From assembly GCA_034506395.1 (NCBI GenBank), contig JAPDPQ010000002.1, positions 1 to 52,254 on the forward strand: a DNA stretch of 52,254 bases. The letters run 5' to 3'. The stretch comes from a candidate division KSB1 bacterium. GTDB taxonomy: Bacteria; Zhuqueibacterota; Zhuqueibacteria; Thermofontimicrobiales; Thermofontimicrobiaceae. Within the stretch, counting starts at the first letter, position 1. Each line of letters begins with the position of its first letter. A model generated the notes under the pieces. The model had not been told where the DNA came from and did not search any database. It saw only the letters and a list, made by a program, of their open reading frames with translations. Below are positions 26,043 through 35,410 of the stretch, in pieces. Both the position numbers and the translations under genes were made by a program.

Positions 26043-27422
26043 ATGCGATCGGATTTGATATTTTTCATATTGGTCGGCGTTGTGATCGCCATCGGATTGG
26101 CGGTTTCTAAGCGACCAAGGCATTTTCTGCTTGCCTTCGCGTTAATCGCAATCCCTTGGCAGGGCGGCCTGTGGATTTCCTTTTTGATGGTCGACCTGAG
26201 GTTGGTCTATATTCTGCTGATCATTGTTTTGATTCATATTCATATGAAGGGGCCGAAATTAAGAAAGTCGGATCGTTTTTATGCCCCTATCGCATATCCC
26301 GGCGTAGCGATCATCGTTTGGGCGCTGATCTCTACGATTACGGTTGCTTATAACATCAACTACGGCCTGAAAGGCGTATTCTTTTTCGTCATGAATCTGG
26401 TGATGTTCTATTGTGTGGTGAACACGATCCGTACACCAGAGGACATGGAATTTATTCTGAAATGGTATTTGGTAGGGTTGTTATTTCAGAGCACGGTTGC
26501 CACGCTTCAATTTACCAATGTTATTTTCAAAGTACCCATCCTCGGGGAGGAAAGAGCTGGCGAGATGTATTGGCGCAAAGGGGGGACGTTCATTCATCCC
26601 AACCAATGCGGCATGTATCACATGATCATGATGCCTTTGGCATTGCGAATGGCGATGGGCGCCGCAGTCCAAAGAAATTGGAAAAAATTGGCGTTTTTCA
26701 GTTTTATCTTCGCTATTGGAATCGTCGGGATTTTTTCAACTTTTAACCGCGGTTCATGGCTGGGCTTGGCGTTTGGCATTGCCGTAATGTTTGCTTATAA
26801 CCTGGTTCGAACCAAAAGCAAAAAACTGAAGCGGGTGTTGCTCGGGATGTCAGCCGTTGGTGCAGTAGGATTTATCATTTTCTTTGCAAGATACGGCGAC
26901 ACGTTGACCGAGCGGCTGTTTAAAAGCGATGTGGAAGGCATCAAAGAAGGCCGATTTGAATTGCAGCAAGCGTCGTATGATATCATCAAGGCCAATCCAA
27001 TATTCGGGGTAGCGCCCTGGAACTACCAATTTCACATGACGACCGTGATCTTTGTCCACAATCTCTATTTGCTGATCACTGCCGAAAATGGAATCATAGG
27101 CCTGCTGTTCTTTCTCTGGTTTCTGGCAATGTATTTGCGGGAGACGATAAAGGGGATGAGATCGAAATTTGTTTTTATCGCCAATATCAGCAGCGGTCTG
27201 TTCGCTTCTCTCATGGGATTTCTTTTAGCATCCTATCCTGGGCCAGATTATTTTACTGAACATGCGGTCGGCATTAACATTTGGGCGCTGGCCGGCATCG
27301 CGGTCGTTTTGAATCGATTGGATCGGCAGTTGAATGCCATGATGAAACAACAGAGACTAAAAGCAATGAAAAATCAAATCACCACAGAAAAGCAAACAAT
27401 TGTTCAACCGAACAGGAGTTAA
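26043..27422 (+). CDS. O-antigen ligase/polymerase family protein (Wzy/WaaL-type)
   Basis: The 459-residue polytopic protein has about twelve hydrophobic segments. It carries the Wzy_C-family (PF04932) hallmarks FIHPNQCGMYH near residue 185, STFNRGSWLGL near residue 236, and the large outer loop with EGRFELQQASYDIIKANPIFGVAP near residue 302. HNLYLLITAENGIIGL follows near residue 338. Family members join lipid-linked glycans end to end (Wzy), to lipid A core (WaaL) or to protein (PglL). With a Wzx-type flippase downstream at 31807, a Wzy polymerase is the most natural reading, but the sequence cannot separate these roles. The C-terminus after residue 425 is charged and probably cytoplasmic. 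Confidence 0.85.
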   Translation: MRSDLIFFILVGVVIAIGLAVSKRPRHFLLAFALIAIPWQGGLWISFLMVDLRLVYILLIIVLIHIHMKGPKLRKSDRFYAPIAYPGVAIIVWALISTITVAYNINYGLKGVFFFVMNLVMFYCVVNTIRTPEDMEFILKWYLVGLLFQSTVATLQFTNVIFKVPILGEERAGEMYWRKGGTFIHPNQCGMYHMIMMPLALRMAMGAAVQRNWKKLAFFSFIFAIGIVGIFSTFNRGSWLGLAFGIAVMFAYNLVRTKSKKLKRVLLGMSAVGAVGFIIFFARYGDTLTERLFKSDVEGIKEGRFELQQASYDIIKANPIFGVAPWNYQFHMTTVIFVHNLYLLITAENGIIGLLFFLWFLAMYLRETIKGMRSKFVFIANISSGLFASLMGFLLASYPGPDYFTEHAVGINIWALAGIAVVLNRLDRQLNAMMKQQRLKAMKNQITTEKQTIVQPNRS

Positions 27423-27448
27423 CATAAAGCATCGAAGAGGGACATTCC

Positions 27449-29215
27449 ATGGCAGTATTATCTTTTAGCAACGAGCATGAAGCGGGTGCCTCGATTGTCA
27501 TTAATGGCAAAATTGTAGCGGCAATTAACGAAGAACGACTCACCCGCGTAAAAAATCAGGATGGTTTTCCTGAAAAATCCATTCGGGAGGTCCTCCGGCT
27601 GGCCAATCTTACCCCGGATGATATTACCGATGTTGTCATTCCAGAGATCAGTAAAGTGAAAGATTTTTTCACGAACGTTTTACGCCATTTCCCTGGGCAG
27701 CTTTTTTATAAAGGGAAAGGAAAATTGCCCGGATTTGTCGATATTCTGCGGCATATTTTAATGACCAATTTTATCCTGATCAAAGGATACGCGAGATCTT
27801 TGGTCACTCACCGGCGCGATGAGAAACGCCTAAAAAAAATGTTTCCCAAAGCCAAGTTTCATCGGGTGGAACATCATATCACGCATGCAGCCTCGGCGTT
27901 TTTCACCAGCGGCTTCGAAAAGTCATTGATCCTTACATCAGATTACTGGGGCGATTTCGTCACCACCATGTTGTCAATTGGCGAGGGCAAGAAAATAACG
28001 CCTGTGGCGAAAACCTATTATCCAGCATCGCTGGGACATTACTACGCTAGTGTGACCAAATGGCTGGGATTCAAAGCCAATCGGCATGAAGGGAAAATTC
28101 TGGGTCTTGCCGCTTATGGCAATCCCAATTCACCTGCCTACGACATGATGAAAGATATTTTAGAATGCGATGGGCTCACTATCAAAGCGCCGTTCATGAT
28201 CGGCCGGCTCTGGCATCACAAGGCGCCGATCTTGAAAAAGAATTGCATGATGCAAAAGATGGTGGAGCAGTTCCCGCGCGAGGATATCGCAGCGGTGTTT
28301 CAGCGCCGGTTCGAGGAAGTAGTGACCGAGCTGGTGCGGAATGCCGTAAACAAATTTCATATTGAAAACATTGTCCTGGCAGGCGGAAGTTTCTCCAATG
28401 TGAAACTCAATCAGCGCATCTTTGAAGTTGAGGGAATCAAACGCATTTTTATCTTCCCCAACATGACTGATGGTGGGATCGCTTCAGGCGCTGCCCTATT
28501 TTATGACATCAATCAGAACGGCAGCTACGGTTCGGTACTCGATGATGTTTATTTTGGACCGGGCTTCAGTGACGAAGAGATTGAAGCAGAACTGAAGAAG
28601 TTCAATTTAAAATATCAGCGCTACGATAATATCGAGCTCAAGGTCGCTGAGTTGCTGGCCAATGGACATGTGGTTGCCCGTTTCAATGGCAAAATGGAAT
28701 ATGGACCACGGGCATTGGGCAATCGTTCCATCTTGTATCAAGCAACCGATCCGACAGTGAACGACTGGCTGAACAAAAAATTGCGCCGCACTGAGTTTAT
28801 GCCGTTCGCACCAGTGACGCTGAAAGAATATGCTGAAGATTGTTATATCAATCTCAAAGGGGCGGAATATCCAGCGCGATTCATGACCATTACGTTCGAC
28901 TGCACAGATTATATGAAGAAGGTCTCACCGGCCACGGTCCATGTGGATGGTACGGCGCGGCCGCAATTGATCGAAGAGCGAGAGAATCCCAGCTACTATC
29001 GCATCTTGAAAGAATATCATCGGCTGACTGGGATCCCAACATTGATCAACACCAGCTTCAATATGCACGAGGAACCGATTGTTTGCACTCCTAATGATGC
29101 GATTCGGTCGTTCTTGCAGGGGCATCTGGAATATCTGGCTATCGGGCCATTTTTGGTCAAGCATGAAGCGGGCGAAAAGCATGTACCTGGTGAAGAAATG
29201 GTAATAGCCCAATAG
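27449..29215 (+). CDS. Carbamoyltransferase (NodU/CmcH family), first copy
   Basis: The 588-residue protein has the two-part layout of O-carbamoyltransferases. The N-terminal Kae1-like domain shows EERLTRVKNQDGFP near residue 30, EHHITHAASAFF near residue 140, HEGKILGLAAYG near residue 212 and LAGGSFSNVKLN near residue 310. The YrdC-like C-terminal domain includes EYGPRALGNRSI near residue 415 and INTSFNMHEEPIVC near residue 530. Such enzymes use carbamoyl phosphate and ATP to carbamoylate a sugar hydroxyl, as in Nod factors and antibiotics. AGAGGG at about eight bases before the ATG supports the start. It differs clearly from the second copy at 39220 and has no SxtJ-like partner next to it. 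Confidence 0.92.
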   Translation: MAVLSFSNEHEAGASIVINGKIVAAINEERLTRVKNQDGFPEKSIREVLRLANLTPDDITDVVIPEISKVKDFFTNVLRHFPGQLFYKGKGKLPGFVDILRHILMTNFILIKGYARSLVTHRRDEKRLKKMFPKAKFHRVEHHITHAASAFFTSGFEKSLILTSDYWGDFVTTMLSIGEGKKITPVAKTYYPASLGHYYASVTKWLGFKANRHEGKILGLAAYGNPNSPAYDMMKDILECDGLTIKAPFMIGRLWHHKAPILKKNCMMQKMVEQFPREDIAAVFQRRFEEVVTELVRNAVNKFHIENIVLAGGSFSNVKLNQRIFEVEGIKRIFIFPNMTDGGIASGAALFYDINQNGSYGSVLDDVYFGPGFSDEEIEAELKKFNLKYQRYDNIELKVAELLANGHVVARFNGKMEYGPRALGNRSILYQATDPTVNDWLNKKLRRTEFMPFAPVTLKEYAEDCYINLKGAEYPARFMTITFDCTDYMKKVSPATVHVDGTARPQLIEERENPSYYRILKEYHRLTGIPTLINTSFNMHEEPIVCTPNDAIRSFLQGHLEYLAIGPFLVKHEAGEKHVPGEEMVIAQ

Positions 29216-29376
29216 CGGTGTTTCATTTGTTTAGCCCAAAACAAGATTCCAATTTCGCACTCAACATGACTCCAATCGAATAAATTGAGTTGTGCCTAAT
29301 TCCATGCAATTGCAAGCGCAAATGAGAATCGCTGAAGTGCAATGATGGGATTGATGTTTGAGAGAAAATGTGACAC

Positions 29377-30513
29377 ATGAAAAACGGCAAGATAAATATG
29401 TTGCAATTGGTCAATGGCTTTGCCATTGGCGGCGGCGAGATGAAAGTGCTGGAGCTGGTGCAGCGACTGGACAAAGATCGTTACAATATTACTGTCTGCA
29501 GTGTCGGTCAAGGTGGTCCTTTGGAAGCAGAATTTCGAAAAGCCGTTCCGCGTGTGGAAATTTTTGAAAAGAAATTCAGCTTTGATATTAGCCTAGTGAA
29601 GAAGGTTGCTCAGCTAATGAGGGAACAGCAGATCGACCTATTGCAGAGCACGCTATTTTATGCCGATGTGATTGGTGCCTATGCCGCAGCCTTGGCCAAG
29701 GTCCCGGTGGTGATTTCCTGGGAGGCTGTCACTGGTCCATTTCGTTGGTATCATTCCTGGGCCTATCAATTGGCGATGCAGAAGATCGATCGGGTGGTGG
29801 CAGTATCTGAGGATATCCGGCAACGCGTCATCCGTGAGCGGAGGCTTTCACCTGACAAAGTCGTGACCATTCATTACGGGGTTGATCTGAGCCGTTTTGC
29901 TCCGCAAGAGCCTCGTCTCCAGCGCACGGCGATCGGAGTGTCTGATGGTCATCTGGTGCTGGGCACGGTGGCGCGGTTCGATCACCCAAAAGGGCATAAG
30001 TATTTGATCGCCGCTGCGCCCGCTATTGTCCAACGATTTCCCAACGCTCGGTTTGTATTGGTTGGGGATGGACCGCTGCGCCAGCAAGTGGAGCAACAGA
30101 TCGAAGCATTGGGAGTGCGGGATCACTTTGTTTTGCTGGGTTTTCGTCGGGATATCACGCAATTGTTGGGTCTTTTCGATCTTTTTATTCTACCGTCGTT
30201 ATCAGAGGGATTGCCCAACGCGGTACTGGAGGCTATGGCGTGCTCGAACCCAGTTGTGGCAACCGCTGTCAACGGAGTAGTAGAAGTTGTCGAGCATGAA
30301 AAAACTGGATTGCTGATCCCTCCCGCCGATCCTGAAAGGTTGGCAACAGCAGTGATCGAATTGCTCAGCTCTCCAGAGCGTTTGAAACAAATGGGACGGA
30401 ATGGACGGGAACGGGTGGCTAAGTTTTTTTCAGTCGAACAACAGATCAGCAAATTCGAGATGCTCTATCAGTCGCTTTACGAGCAAAAGGTGAACAAAGG
30501 TATTTCGGCATGA
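29377..30513 (+). CDS. GT4 glycosyltransferase
   Basis: The 378-residue GT-B enzyme starts with NGFAIGGGEMKVLELVQRL (acceptor-side GGGE loop). It has LGTVARFDHPKGHKYLIAAA near residue 191 and the donor motif E-x7-E in EGLPNAVLEAMACSNPVVA near residue 277. It resembles the common branch of GT4 enzymes in O-antigen and capsule loci. Its stop overlaps the next GT4 start by four bases (ATGA at 30510-30513), so the two enzymes are translationally coupled and probably add consecutive sugars of the repeat unit (inference). Confidence 0.92.
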   Translation: MKNGKINMLQLVNGFAIGGGEMKVLELVQRLDKDRYNITVCSVGQGGPLEAEFRKAVPRVEIFEKKFSFDISLVKKVAQLMREQQIDLLQSTLFYADVIGAYAAALAKVPVVISWEAVTGPFRWYHSWAYQLAMQKIDRVVAVSEDIRQRVIRERRLSPDKVVTIHYGVDLSRFAPQEPRLQRTAIGVSDGHLVLGTVARFDHPKGHKYLIAAAPAIVQRFPNARFVLVGDGPLRQQVEQQIEALGVRDHFVLLGFRRDITQLLGLFDLFILPSLSEGLPNAVLEAMACSNPVVATAVNGVVEVVEHEKTGLLIPPADPERLATAVIELLSSPERLKQMGRNGRERVAKFFSVEQQISKFEMLYQSLYEQKVNKGISA

Positions 30514-31715
30514 GAATTCTGTATTTTAATTATATGTATGATCTCTGGGGCGTGTCGTTGGGTTCAACGATCAAGGCCATTGAATTGATGAAAGCACTGA
30601 GGGATTGCGGCCATGAAGTAAACATCATGTGGCGTCGGGAGCAGGAAAATTTCAATAATGGTAATCACGTACCCCATCGGCCGCCGACCAAGTTGAAACA
30701 GGTTTTGGCAAAATTCCTGCATGAACCGAATCAGATTTTGAACAACGTGAAGTTTTACTGGGAAGAAAAGGAAATTTTGAGGCGGGAGCAACCCGACCTA
30801 TTAATTTCCCGTTTGGAGGCTTATACGATTTCATCCATCTATTTAGCCAATCAGATGGGGATCCCGGTGATTGTTGAAGCGGATGGACCGGTGGCCTATG
30901 AGAAAATGAACTTCCAGGACCAATTTTGGACCCATCAACGGATTGTGGACTACTTCGAAGTGGCGGCTATGAGAAATTGTGCCCTGAGCTTTACTGTGTC
31001 CCATCAGTTGAAACAATATTTCATGGAGAAGGGGGTCCCTGGCGACACAATTCATGTGATCCCCAATGGGGCCGATCCAGAACGGTTTCGGCCCGATCTG
31101 CCGTGTGATGACGTAAAAAAACAATATCAATTATGGGGTCATCTGGTCATCGGCTTTGTCGGCTCGTTTCATTATTGGCATGGGGTTGAAAATCTTATAC
31201 GGATTATTGAGGCTACGGTGCAGAAGTACCCGAAGGTCAAGTTTTTAATGGTTGGCGATGGTGGGCCCTTGAAACAATCTTTAGAGGCTTTTATTAAATC
31301 AAGTGGACTATCGAGCCGCGTCCATTTGACTGGCTTAGTTAAACATCATGACATCCCGCGTTATATCGCGGCCATGGATATCGTACTAGCGCCGTACCCG
31401 CGATTGAAGTTCGGCTATTATTCGCCAGTTAAGCTCTATGAGTATTTGTCCAGCGGGCGAGCCGTGGTTTCCAGTCGGATGGGACAGATCGGTGAGGTAA
31501 TTCGGGATGGAGAGAACGGTTTCTTGTGTGAACCCGATGATATTTCCGAAATGACCCAGAAGATCAGCGCGTTGATCGAAAGACCAGAGCTGATGCAACG
31601 GGTTGGTGTTCAAGCGCGTCAAGATGTGCTGAATCATTATACTTGGAAAAAACGGGGACAGCAGCTTTCGGAGCTGTGCGAAAAAGTGGTTACTAGCGCT
31701 ATGCAGCGCCGATAA
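30510..31715 (+). CDS. GT4 glycosyltransferase
   Basis: The 401-residue GT-B enzyme starts MRILYFNYMYDLWGVSLGS. It shows HVIPNGADPERFRPDLP near residue 187, FVGSFHYWHGVENLIR near residue 212 and FGYYSPVKLYEYLSSGRAVV near residue 300, the variant donor motif with SPVKLYEY typical of one GT4 branch. It is coupled to the preceding GT4 by a four-base overlap. The start of the N-terminal domain is intact, and length and motif order match functional relatives. A flippase gene follows about 90 bases later. Confidence 0.9.
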   Translation: MRILYFNYMYDLWGVSLGSTIKAIELMKALRDCGHEVNIMWRREQENFNNGNHVPHRPPTKLKQVLAKFLHEPNQILNNVKFYWEEKEILRREQPDLLISRLEAYTISSIYLANQMGIPVIVEADGPVAYEKMNFQDQFWTHQRIVDYFEVAAMRNCALSFTVSHQLKQYFMEKGVPGDTIHVIPNGADPERFRPDLPCDDVKKQYQLWGHLVIGFVGSFHYWHGVENLIRIIEATVQKYPKVKFLMVGDGGPLKQSLEAFIKSSGLSSRVHLTGLVKHHDIPRYIAAMDIVLAPYPRLKFGYYSPVKLYEYLSSGRAVVSSRMGQIGEVIRDGENGFLCEPDDISEMTQKISALIERPELMQRVGVQARQDVLNHYTWKKRGQQLSELCEKVVTSAMQRR

Positions 31716-31806
31716 GTGATCTTTAAAATTTAAACAAATTGCTGAGATCATCCAGACTTCACAATTGCAAGTTCTTTGGCCGTGATCAGCGACATTGCGG
31801 GGATTA

Positions 31807-33279
31807 ATGGAAACAGCAAAACGATTGACAATCAATGCGATTTTTATCATGATCGCGAAAGGGCTGCAGCCCATCATCTCCTTTGCCATGGTTCTGGCAA
31901 TTGGCAGAAAATTGGGTGTGACAGCGTTCGGCATCTTCTCGACTGCGATTTCATTGGTGCTGATCTTTCAAATTATTGCCTCTTTCGGCTTGCGCACCTT
32001 GATCACCCGAGAGGTAGCGAAACATCGCGATCAGGTGCCAATGTATATCGTCAATAGCCTTTACATTGCGATTCCGCTCTCATTGATCGCTGCTGGCCTC
32101 ATGGTAATTGTGGTCAATTTCGTGCTGCAATTGGACGCGGAAGCTGCTCGAATGACCAGCTTGCTGGCGCTTTCCCTTCCGGCAACAGCAGTGCTGGAGT
32201 GCTTCGAAGGAGTTCTGGCCGGCGTTGAAAAGATCAAGACGATCTCCTATATCTATCTGGCTGAAAATATCATCAAAGTGGGCGTCTGTGTCGGATTGAT
32301 CTTGTTAGGATATCAGTTGCTGGCAGTGATTTTGGTGCATATTGTCACCCGTTACATGGCCGTGTCTTTTTATTTGCCGACCATTATGAAGCTGGGGCAT
32401 ATTGCGGACCTGAAACCAGATTGGGGATTCATCAAACAATTCTTGAAAACAGCGCACATCTTCGCCCTGATCATGGTATTGGTCACCATGTATTGGAATA
32501 TCGATGTCGTGTTTTTAAATCACATTGCCGGCAACGATGCTGCGGGGATCTATTCTGGAGCTAAAAGATTTGTATTATTTCTGATCACCCTGATCCAGAG
32601 CTTTTTCACTGCGTTTTTCCCAGTGATCTCGGGGCTATATGAATCGCAAAGCGAAAACTTTCAATACGCTTGTAAAAAAACGTTGCAGTATTTAATGGTT
32701 GTCACTGTACCGATCGCTGTGATTATGACTCTGATGGCGAGCAAAATTTTCTATTTCACCTTTGGTGCAGGGTTCGAGCAATCGGCCAGCGTTCTGAAAA
32801 TCTTAATTTGGATCATTATTCCCTATTCCATGTCTCAAGTTTTTGCTTATGCACTTTTGGCTAGTAATAATCAGAAGATCGATCTCCGTGTGAATGGTGC
32901 GGCATTAGCAAGCAATGTGATCTTGACGATTGTTTTGAGCCAGCGATTCGGTTATATTGGGACTGCTATTGCAGCGCTGATTGCAATTTTCATTTATGTG
33001 GGATTGCAAATTCCGTTCGTTTTCAGGCGCGTTATCAAATTTGATTATGCGAAAATGGCAGCGATTGCAGGGAAGATGGTCCTGAGCGCCGGCGCCATGT
33101 TGCTGGTCATCCTGTTGCTCGATCGCGTGTTTTTTATAAGTCTGGCCGTTCTGGCCGTGCTCATTTATTTCGCCTTATTGTACCTGTTTAAAGCTTTTGC
33201 GGCTGAGGATCTGAATTTCATCAAAAGCCTTCTTAAAAAAAAGCCATCTGAGGGCATTTCGATTGGAAAAATAGCTTAG
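31807..33279 (+). CDS. Wzx-type oligosaccharide flippase (PST/MOP superfamily)
   Basis: The 490-residue membrane protein has twelve to fourteen hydrophobic segments. It starts with the amphipathic AKRLTINAIFIMIAKGL and LGVTAFGIFSTAIS segments of polysaccharide flippases (PF01943). DVVFLNHIAGNDAAGIYSGAKRF near residue 237 matches the central family motif. It moves undecaprenyl-pyrophosphate-linked oligosaccharide to the outer membrane face for polymerisation. The ATG at 31807 fits the family N-terminus; a TTG at 31795 would add four residues. With the O-antigen ligase at 26043 it forms the Wzx/Wzy pair of the locus. A hairpin at 33384-33402 may end its transcript. Confidence 0.9.
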   Translation: METAKRLTINAIFIMIAKGLQPIISFAMVLAIGRKLGVTAFGIFSTAISLVLIFQIIASFGLRTLITREVAKHRDQVPMYIVNSLYIAIPLSLIAAGLMVIVVNFVLQLDAEAARMTSLLALSLPATAVLECFEGVLAGVEKIKTISYIYLAENIIKVGVCVGLILLGYQLLAVILVHIVTRYMAVSFYLPTIMKLGHIADLKPDWGFIKQFLKTAHIFALIMVLVTMYWNIDVVFLNHIAGNDAAGIYSGAKRFVLFLITLIQSFFTAFFPVISGLYESQSENFQYACKKTLQYLMVVTVPIAVIMTLMASKIFYFTFGAGFEQSASVLKILIWIIIPYSMSQVFAYALLASNNQKIDLRVNGAALASNVILTIVLSQRFGYIGTAIAALIAIFIYVGLQIPFVFRRVIKFDYAKMAAIAGKMVLSAGAMLLVILLLDRVFFISLAVLAVLIYFALLYLFKAFAAEDLNFIKSLLKKKPSEGISIGKIA

Positions 33280-33383
33280 CATGGGCGCATGAAGGTGGTC
33301 GTTATGTTGGTAATTGAAATTTAAATGAAAAGCTATTAATTGGCCATATTTTTGCAAGGAAAATTTTGATTCAGTGAAAACAG

Positions 33384-33402
33384 CCAATCTCGACGATTGG
33401 CG
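33384..33402 (+). terminator. Small hairpin after the flippase gene, possible terminator
   Basis: GCCAATC at 33384-33390 pairs perfectly with GATTGGC at 33396-33402 around the loop TCGAC, followed by GCTTTATT. The stem is seven pairs and the T-tract is poor, so this may be a weak intrinsic terminator or a structured leader of the next gene. Confidence 0.33.
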
Positions 33403-33494
33403 CTTTATTCGAACGAACTGAATTTTGTGAGGGATATCGAGCGATCTATCTGGGGGAAGGAGATGATGATGTGAACCAATGAAGGAGAGAGACC

Positions 33495-35273
33495 ATGCGA
33501 AAAACGACAGTATTGATCGCCAGCATTGTGCTGAACTTTGCATTCAGCTATGCTCAGGTGGATCATCGGTATCCCCGATTAGGCATCCATCAGTGGGGTG
33601 GTGCTGTGGATGAATGGTATGCTCAGTTTGATCTCATTAGTACGGCACTGATCGATGTGGAGTGGGCCAAGCGCATCAAACGGCTCAATCCCGATGTGCT
33701 CATTTTGCCCACCAGCGATTGGAACAACGGAACGTATATTGAACCGTTTCCTGATGAATGGTACATTCGGCGCGCTGATGGGTCGCGAATTGAGTATGGA
33801 GGGCCGAATACTTTTTATGCCAATTTATCGGATCTGTGCCCAAAGTCGCCACTGTATGGCGGGAAACGAGTGTGCGATTATTTGCCTGAATTGCTTATGA
33901 AACGGGTCGATTTGACGGTGTTCGATGGCATTGCCACGGATGGGCTTTATTATCAGGATAAAGAGCTTTGGAATTATCACGTGGTGAGCGATAATCTGGG
34001 TTGGGACACCGATCTGGACCAGAATGGCGTCAATGATTTTAACGAACATGGCGAAGAATGGGTGGTCGGCCATTGGAACGCTGGGGTTGATATCCTGTTT
34101 CAAAAGCTCCGTCAATTGATGCCTGCTAATAAATTGCTGATGGTCAATTCTGGCTCGTGGCATTATCATCATCATGCGGAGACCAATGGGGTTTTTCTGG
34201 AGCATTCCTATGGTGGAGTAACCTGGAGTTGGTTCACCTACATTTATGATCGATTCATGCAGTCACTGCGCAAACCCAACACTATTTTTCTGGATTATGA
34301 CGGGGATAGCAAAAACGAGTTTCGCGATATGCGATTTCAATTGGCCACAACGCTGTATGGCAATGGCTATTTCAGTTATTCCGACCCTGGCTCTCACGAG
34401 CATTATTACAATAAGTTTTACGACGAATTTTTGGTCGACCTGGGTTATCCCAAAGGGCCGATGCAGCAGATTGGTAGCACTGGCGTATGGGTTCGGTTTT
34501 TTGATCATGGCGCTGCGATTGTCAATGTGAGTGGAGCGCCGCAATTGGTGCGGGATGCAGACTTGAAAACAGTCGCAGGTTATGAGGGACCTTACTATCG
34601 GTTCCGCGGTGGACAAGATCCAGCTCACAACAACGGACAATTGTTCGACAATATTCAATTGTGGGGAGGAAAGGACAATTCTGGTACTATCGGTGATGGC
34701 TATTTATTGTTGAAGACACCGAAAACCATTGTTTATAGCATCATCATCGATAACGTGGATATGGGGACATCCCCGGGAACACCAGCACCAGAATTCATCG
34801 GCCGCTGGGAACAATATCCCGACCCAATTCCAGGCAATCCTTACTACACGATGCGTGTCGCGGATTGGTTCGGTATGTTCGCTTACGCTTACACCTCCCC
34901 AGGAAATGGCGAATCCAAGGTGATATATCGGCCCACCATAGGGGTGCCAGGATATTATCAAGTGTTCGAGTGGCACTGCTGGCATGAATCTGCCATTGAT
35001 GATGAGGCTACGAACGTCCCGTATACCATCAAATATCACAATGGCCAAAAGAGCGGGATGATCAATCAGAAAAAAGATCATGGTCGTTGGAATTCTTTGG
35101 GATTGTATTATTTTGAGGCTGGCACGTCTGGCTATCTGGAATTCACCAACAAGGCCGATGGGGTGGTGATCGCAGACGCGGTTAAATTTGAATACCGTGG
35201 CGACAATCCAAATGCAGATATCACGCCTCCTGATCCGCCACAAGGCGTAAAAGTAATGAAGGGCAACAATTGA
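33495..35273 (+). CDS. Secreted GHL15-like putative glycoside hydrolase with golvesin-type domain
   Basis: The 592-residue product starts with a signal peptide (residues 1-20, ending FSYAQ). Residues about 25-330 resemble the hypothetical glycoside hydrolase family GHL15 (PF14885), a TIM-barrel group: RLGIHQWGG, VDLTVFDGIATDGL near residue 137 and LLMVNSGSW near residue 215. Asp/Glu residues such as those in FDGIATDG are candidate catalytic ones (inference). Residues about 455-575 look like a golvesin/Xly-type beta domain (VPGYYQVFEWHCWH, then GRWNSLGLYYF), seen in secreted carbohydrate-active proteins. It ends with TPPDPPQGVKVMKGNN, an FN3-linker-like tail shared with the protein at 3390. 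AAGGAGAG provides a strong start, and the stop overlaps a possible TTG start of the next gene. Confidence 0.78.
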   Translation: MRKTTVLIASIVLNFAFSYAQVDHRYPRLGIHQWGGAVDEWYAQFDLISTALIDVEWAKRIKRLNPDVLILPTSDWNNGTYIEPFPDEWYIRRADGSRIEYGGPNTFYANLSDLCPKSPLYGGKRVCDYLPELLMKRVDLTVFDGIATDGLYYQDKELWNYHVVSDNLGWDTDLDQNGVNDFNEHGEEWVVGHWNAGVDILFQKLRQLMPANKLLMVNSGSWHYHHHAETNGVFLEHSYGGVTWSWFTYIYDRFMQSLRKPNTIFLDYDGDSKNEFRDMRFQLATTLYGNGYFSYSDPGSHEHYYNKFYDEFLVDLGYPKGPMQQIGSTGVWVRFFDHGAAIVNVSGAPQLVRDADLKTVAGYEGPYYRFRGGQDPAHNNGQLFDNIQLWGGKDNSGTIGDGYLLLKTPKTIVYSIIIDNVDMGTSPGTPAPEFIGRWEQYPDPIPGNPYYTMRVADWFGMFAYAYTSPGNGESKVIYRPTIGVPGYYQVFEWHCWHESAIDDEATNVPYTIKYHNGQKSGMINQKKDHGRWNSLGLYYFEAGTSGYLEFTNKADGVVIADAVKFEYRGDNPNADITPPDPPQGVKVMKGNN

Positions 35274-35410
35274 TCTCGCACTTAACCGTGCCGAGGTCGC
35301 GAAAAATCGGTGCGACAATTGTATATTCCTTATGTGATTTGCCACAAGTGGCAACATATTACCGATGGAACGCACGACATCATGAACTTGCAACATTATC
35401 GGTGGAGTTA

